A DNA stretch of 5,878 nt, taken from assembly GCA_013316495.1 (NCBI GenBank), contig WSMP01000098.1, forward strand, positions 1 to 5,878, in the 5' to 3' direction. The notes below the pieces were generated by a model. The model was not told the origin of the DNA, made no database searches, and saw only the letters and a list, made by a program, of their open reading frames with translations. A program made the translations under genes and the position numbers. This DNA is from Angelakisella sp. (GTDB taxonomy: Bacteria > Bacillota > Clostridia > Oscillospirales > Ruminococcaceae). Positions within the stretch are counted from its first letter, which is position 1; each line of letters opens with the position of its first letter. This document shows, in pieces, positions 5,716-5,878 of this stretch.

Positions 5716-5753
5716 ACCAAAAGAGCCGCAGCTTTCGCCACGGCTCTTTTGGT
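5716..5753. terminator. Bidirectional terminator hairpin after ogg
   Basis: ACCAAAAGAGCCG (5716-5728) and CGGCTCTTTTGGT (5741-5753) are perfect complements. The plus-strand tail GTGTTTG is modest. On the minus strand four more pairs form (U-G, G-U, G-C, C-G) closed by a GAAA tetraloop at 5736-5733, giving 17 bp. On the plus strand the two wobble pairs would be A-C/C-A mismatches. The hairpin is therefore best adapted to a leftward transcript, although it can also end the ogg message. Confidence 0.8.
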
Positions 5754-5825
5754 GTGTTTGAGGTGTGTGTTTTTGAGGAGGGTAGTATCATACCGGTTTG
5801 GAGCCTTGCTCTGCTCCCTCGGTAC
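5716..5825 (-). ncRNA. Candidate small RNA, about 110 nt
   Basis: A leftward extended -10 promoter (5840-5832) predicts a transcript starting near 5825. It would begin with a hairpin: UACCG/CGGUA (5824-5820 with 5795-5791) and GGAGC/GCUCC (5817-5813 with 5804-5800) around an 8-nt loop. Two G-U pairs and two further A-U pairs can extend its base on this strand only. Then comes a 33-nt linker (5786-5754) without a single G, containing CCCUCCUC, which is complementary to Shine-Dalgarno sequences. It ends in the 17-bp GAAA-capped hairpin. No credible protein is encoded. Hairpin, C-rich single-stranded seed and terminator is the layout of several Gram-positive trans-acting sRNAs. This is a prediction from sequence alone; no known RNA family is recognised. 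Confidence 0.45.
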
Positions 5826-5831
5826 AATCAT

Positions 5832-5862
5832 ATTATAACACCCCCCAAAAATCAGTTGTTAA
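5832..5862 (-). promoter_or_regulatory. Leftward extended -10 promoter at right edge
   Basis: On the minus strand TGTTATAAT (5840-5832) is a perfect extended -10. A -35 candidate TTAACA (5862-5857, 5/6) lies 19 nt upstream of the hexamer, two more than ideal. It points away from the right edge, towards the 3' end of ogg, where no leftward protein gene exists. Confidence 0.6.
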
Positions 5863-5878
5863 GGCACTGTAAATAAAC

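Noticed and set aside
5771..5800. GAGGAGGG on the plus strand as a ribosome binding site for a downstream gene
   Set aside because: No start codon lies at a usable distance and no frame stays open beyond a few codons; it is better explained as the complement of the C-rich linker in the leftward RNA candidate.
4755..5831. 358-codon open frame on the minus strand opposite ogg
   Set aside because: It is antisense to a well-supported ogg; its product is Pro/Gln/His-rich with no domain, and it crosses the terminator hairpin. Only its promoter region is kept, as part of the small RNA candidate.
1..5878. tRNA, rRNA, CRISPR arrays, insertion sequences or prophage genes
   Set aside because: No cloverleaf, spaced direct-repeat array, transposase or phage protein was seen on either strand.

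Overview
The window looks like chromosomal DNA from a GC-rich member of the Clostridia, most likely Oscillospiraceae-like. The evidence is strong AGGAGG-type ribosome binding sites, compact operons with abutting or overlapping starts and stops, a divergent PurA of a type I associate with that group, and a clostridial-type OGG1-like 8-oxoguanine glycosylase. The lineage is an inference from gene style; no rRNA is present.

Layout. (1) Positions 1-964, plus strand: the 3' end of an operon encoding the C-terminus of a DUF3795 Cys-rich protein, a TfoX N-terminal-domain protein and a DUF4279-like protein. It ends at a hairpin shared with the convergent purA. (2) Positions 4111-1024, minus strand: a consensus sigma-A-type promoter, a roughly 90-nt structured leader, pyrG (CTP synthase) and then purA (adenylosuccinate synthase) 77 nt further on. 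This is a nucleotide-synthesis unit making CTP and the AMP precursor, probably co-transcribed. (3) Positions 4417-4157, minus strand: a small unknown protein with one C-terminal membrane segment. (4) Positions 4418-4859: a relatively AT-rich divergent intergenic region with a 12-bp tandem repeat, several DnaA-box-like nonamers and small palindromes. (5) Positions 4860-5693, plus strand: an OGG1-type 8-oxoguanine DNA glycosylase/lyase with its own extended -10 promoter. (6) Positions 5694-5878: no protein gene is visible. A leftward extended -10 promoter is followed by a 5' hairpin, a 33-nt linker with no G and a GAAA-capped terminator-like hairpin. Together these suggest an undescribed small RNA of about 110 nt converging on ogg.

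The strongest ordinary calls are pyrG, purA, ogg and the TfoX-like gene. The points most worth a second look are the candidate small RNA at the right edge, the pyrG leader hairpin, and the DnaA-box-like/iteron-like cluster at 4549-4813.
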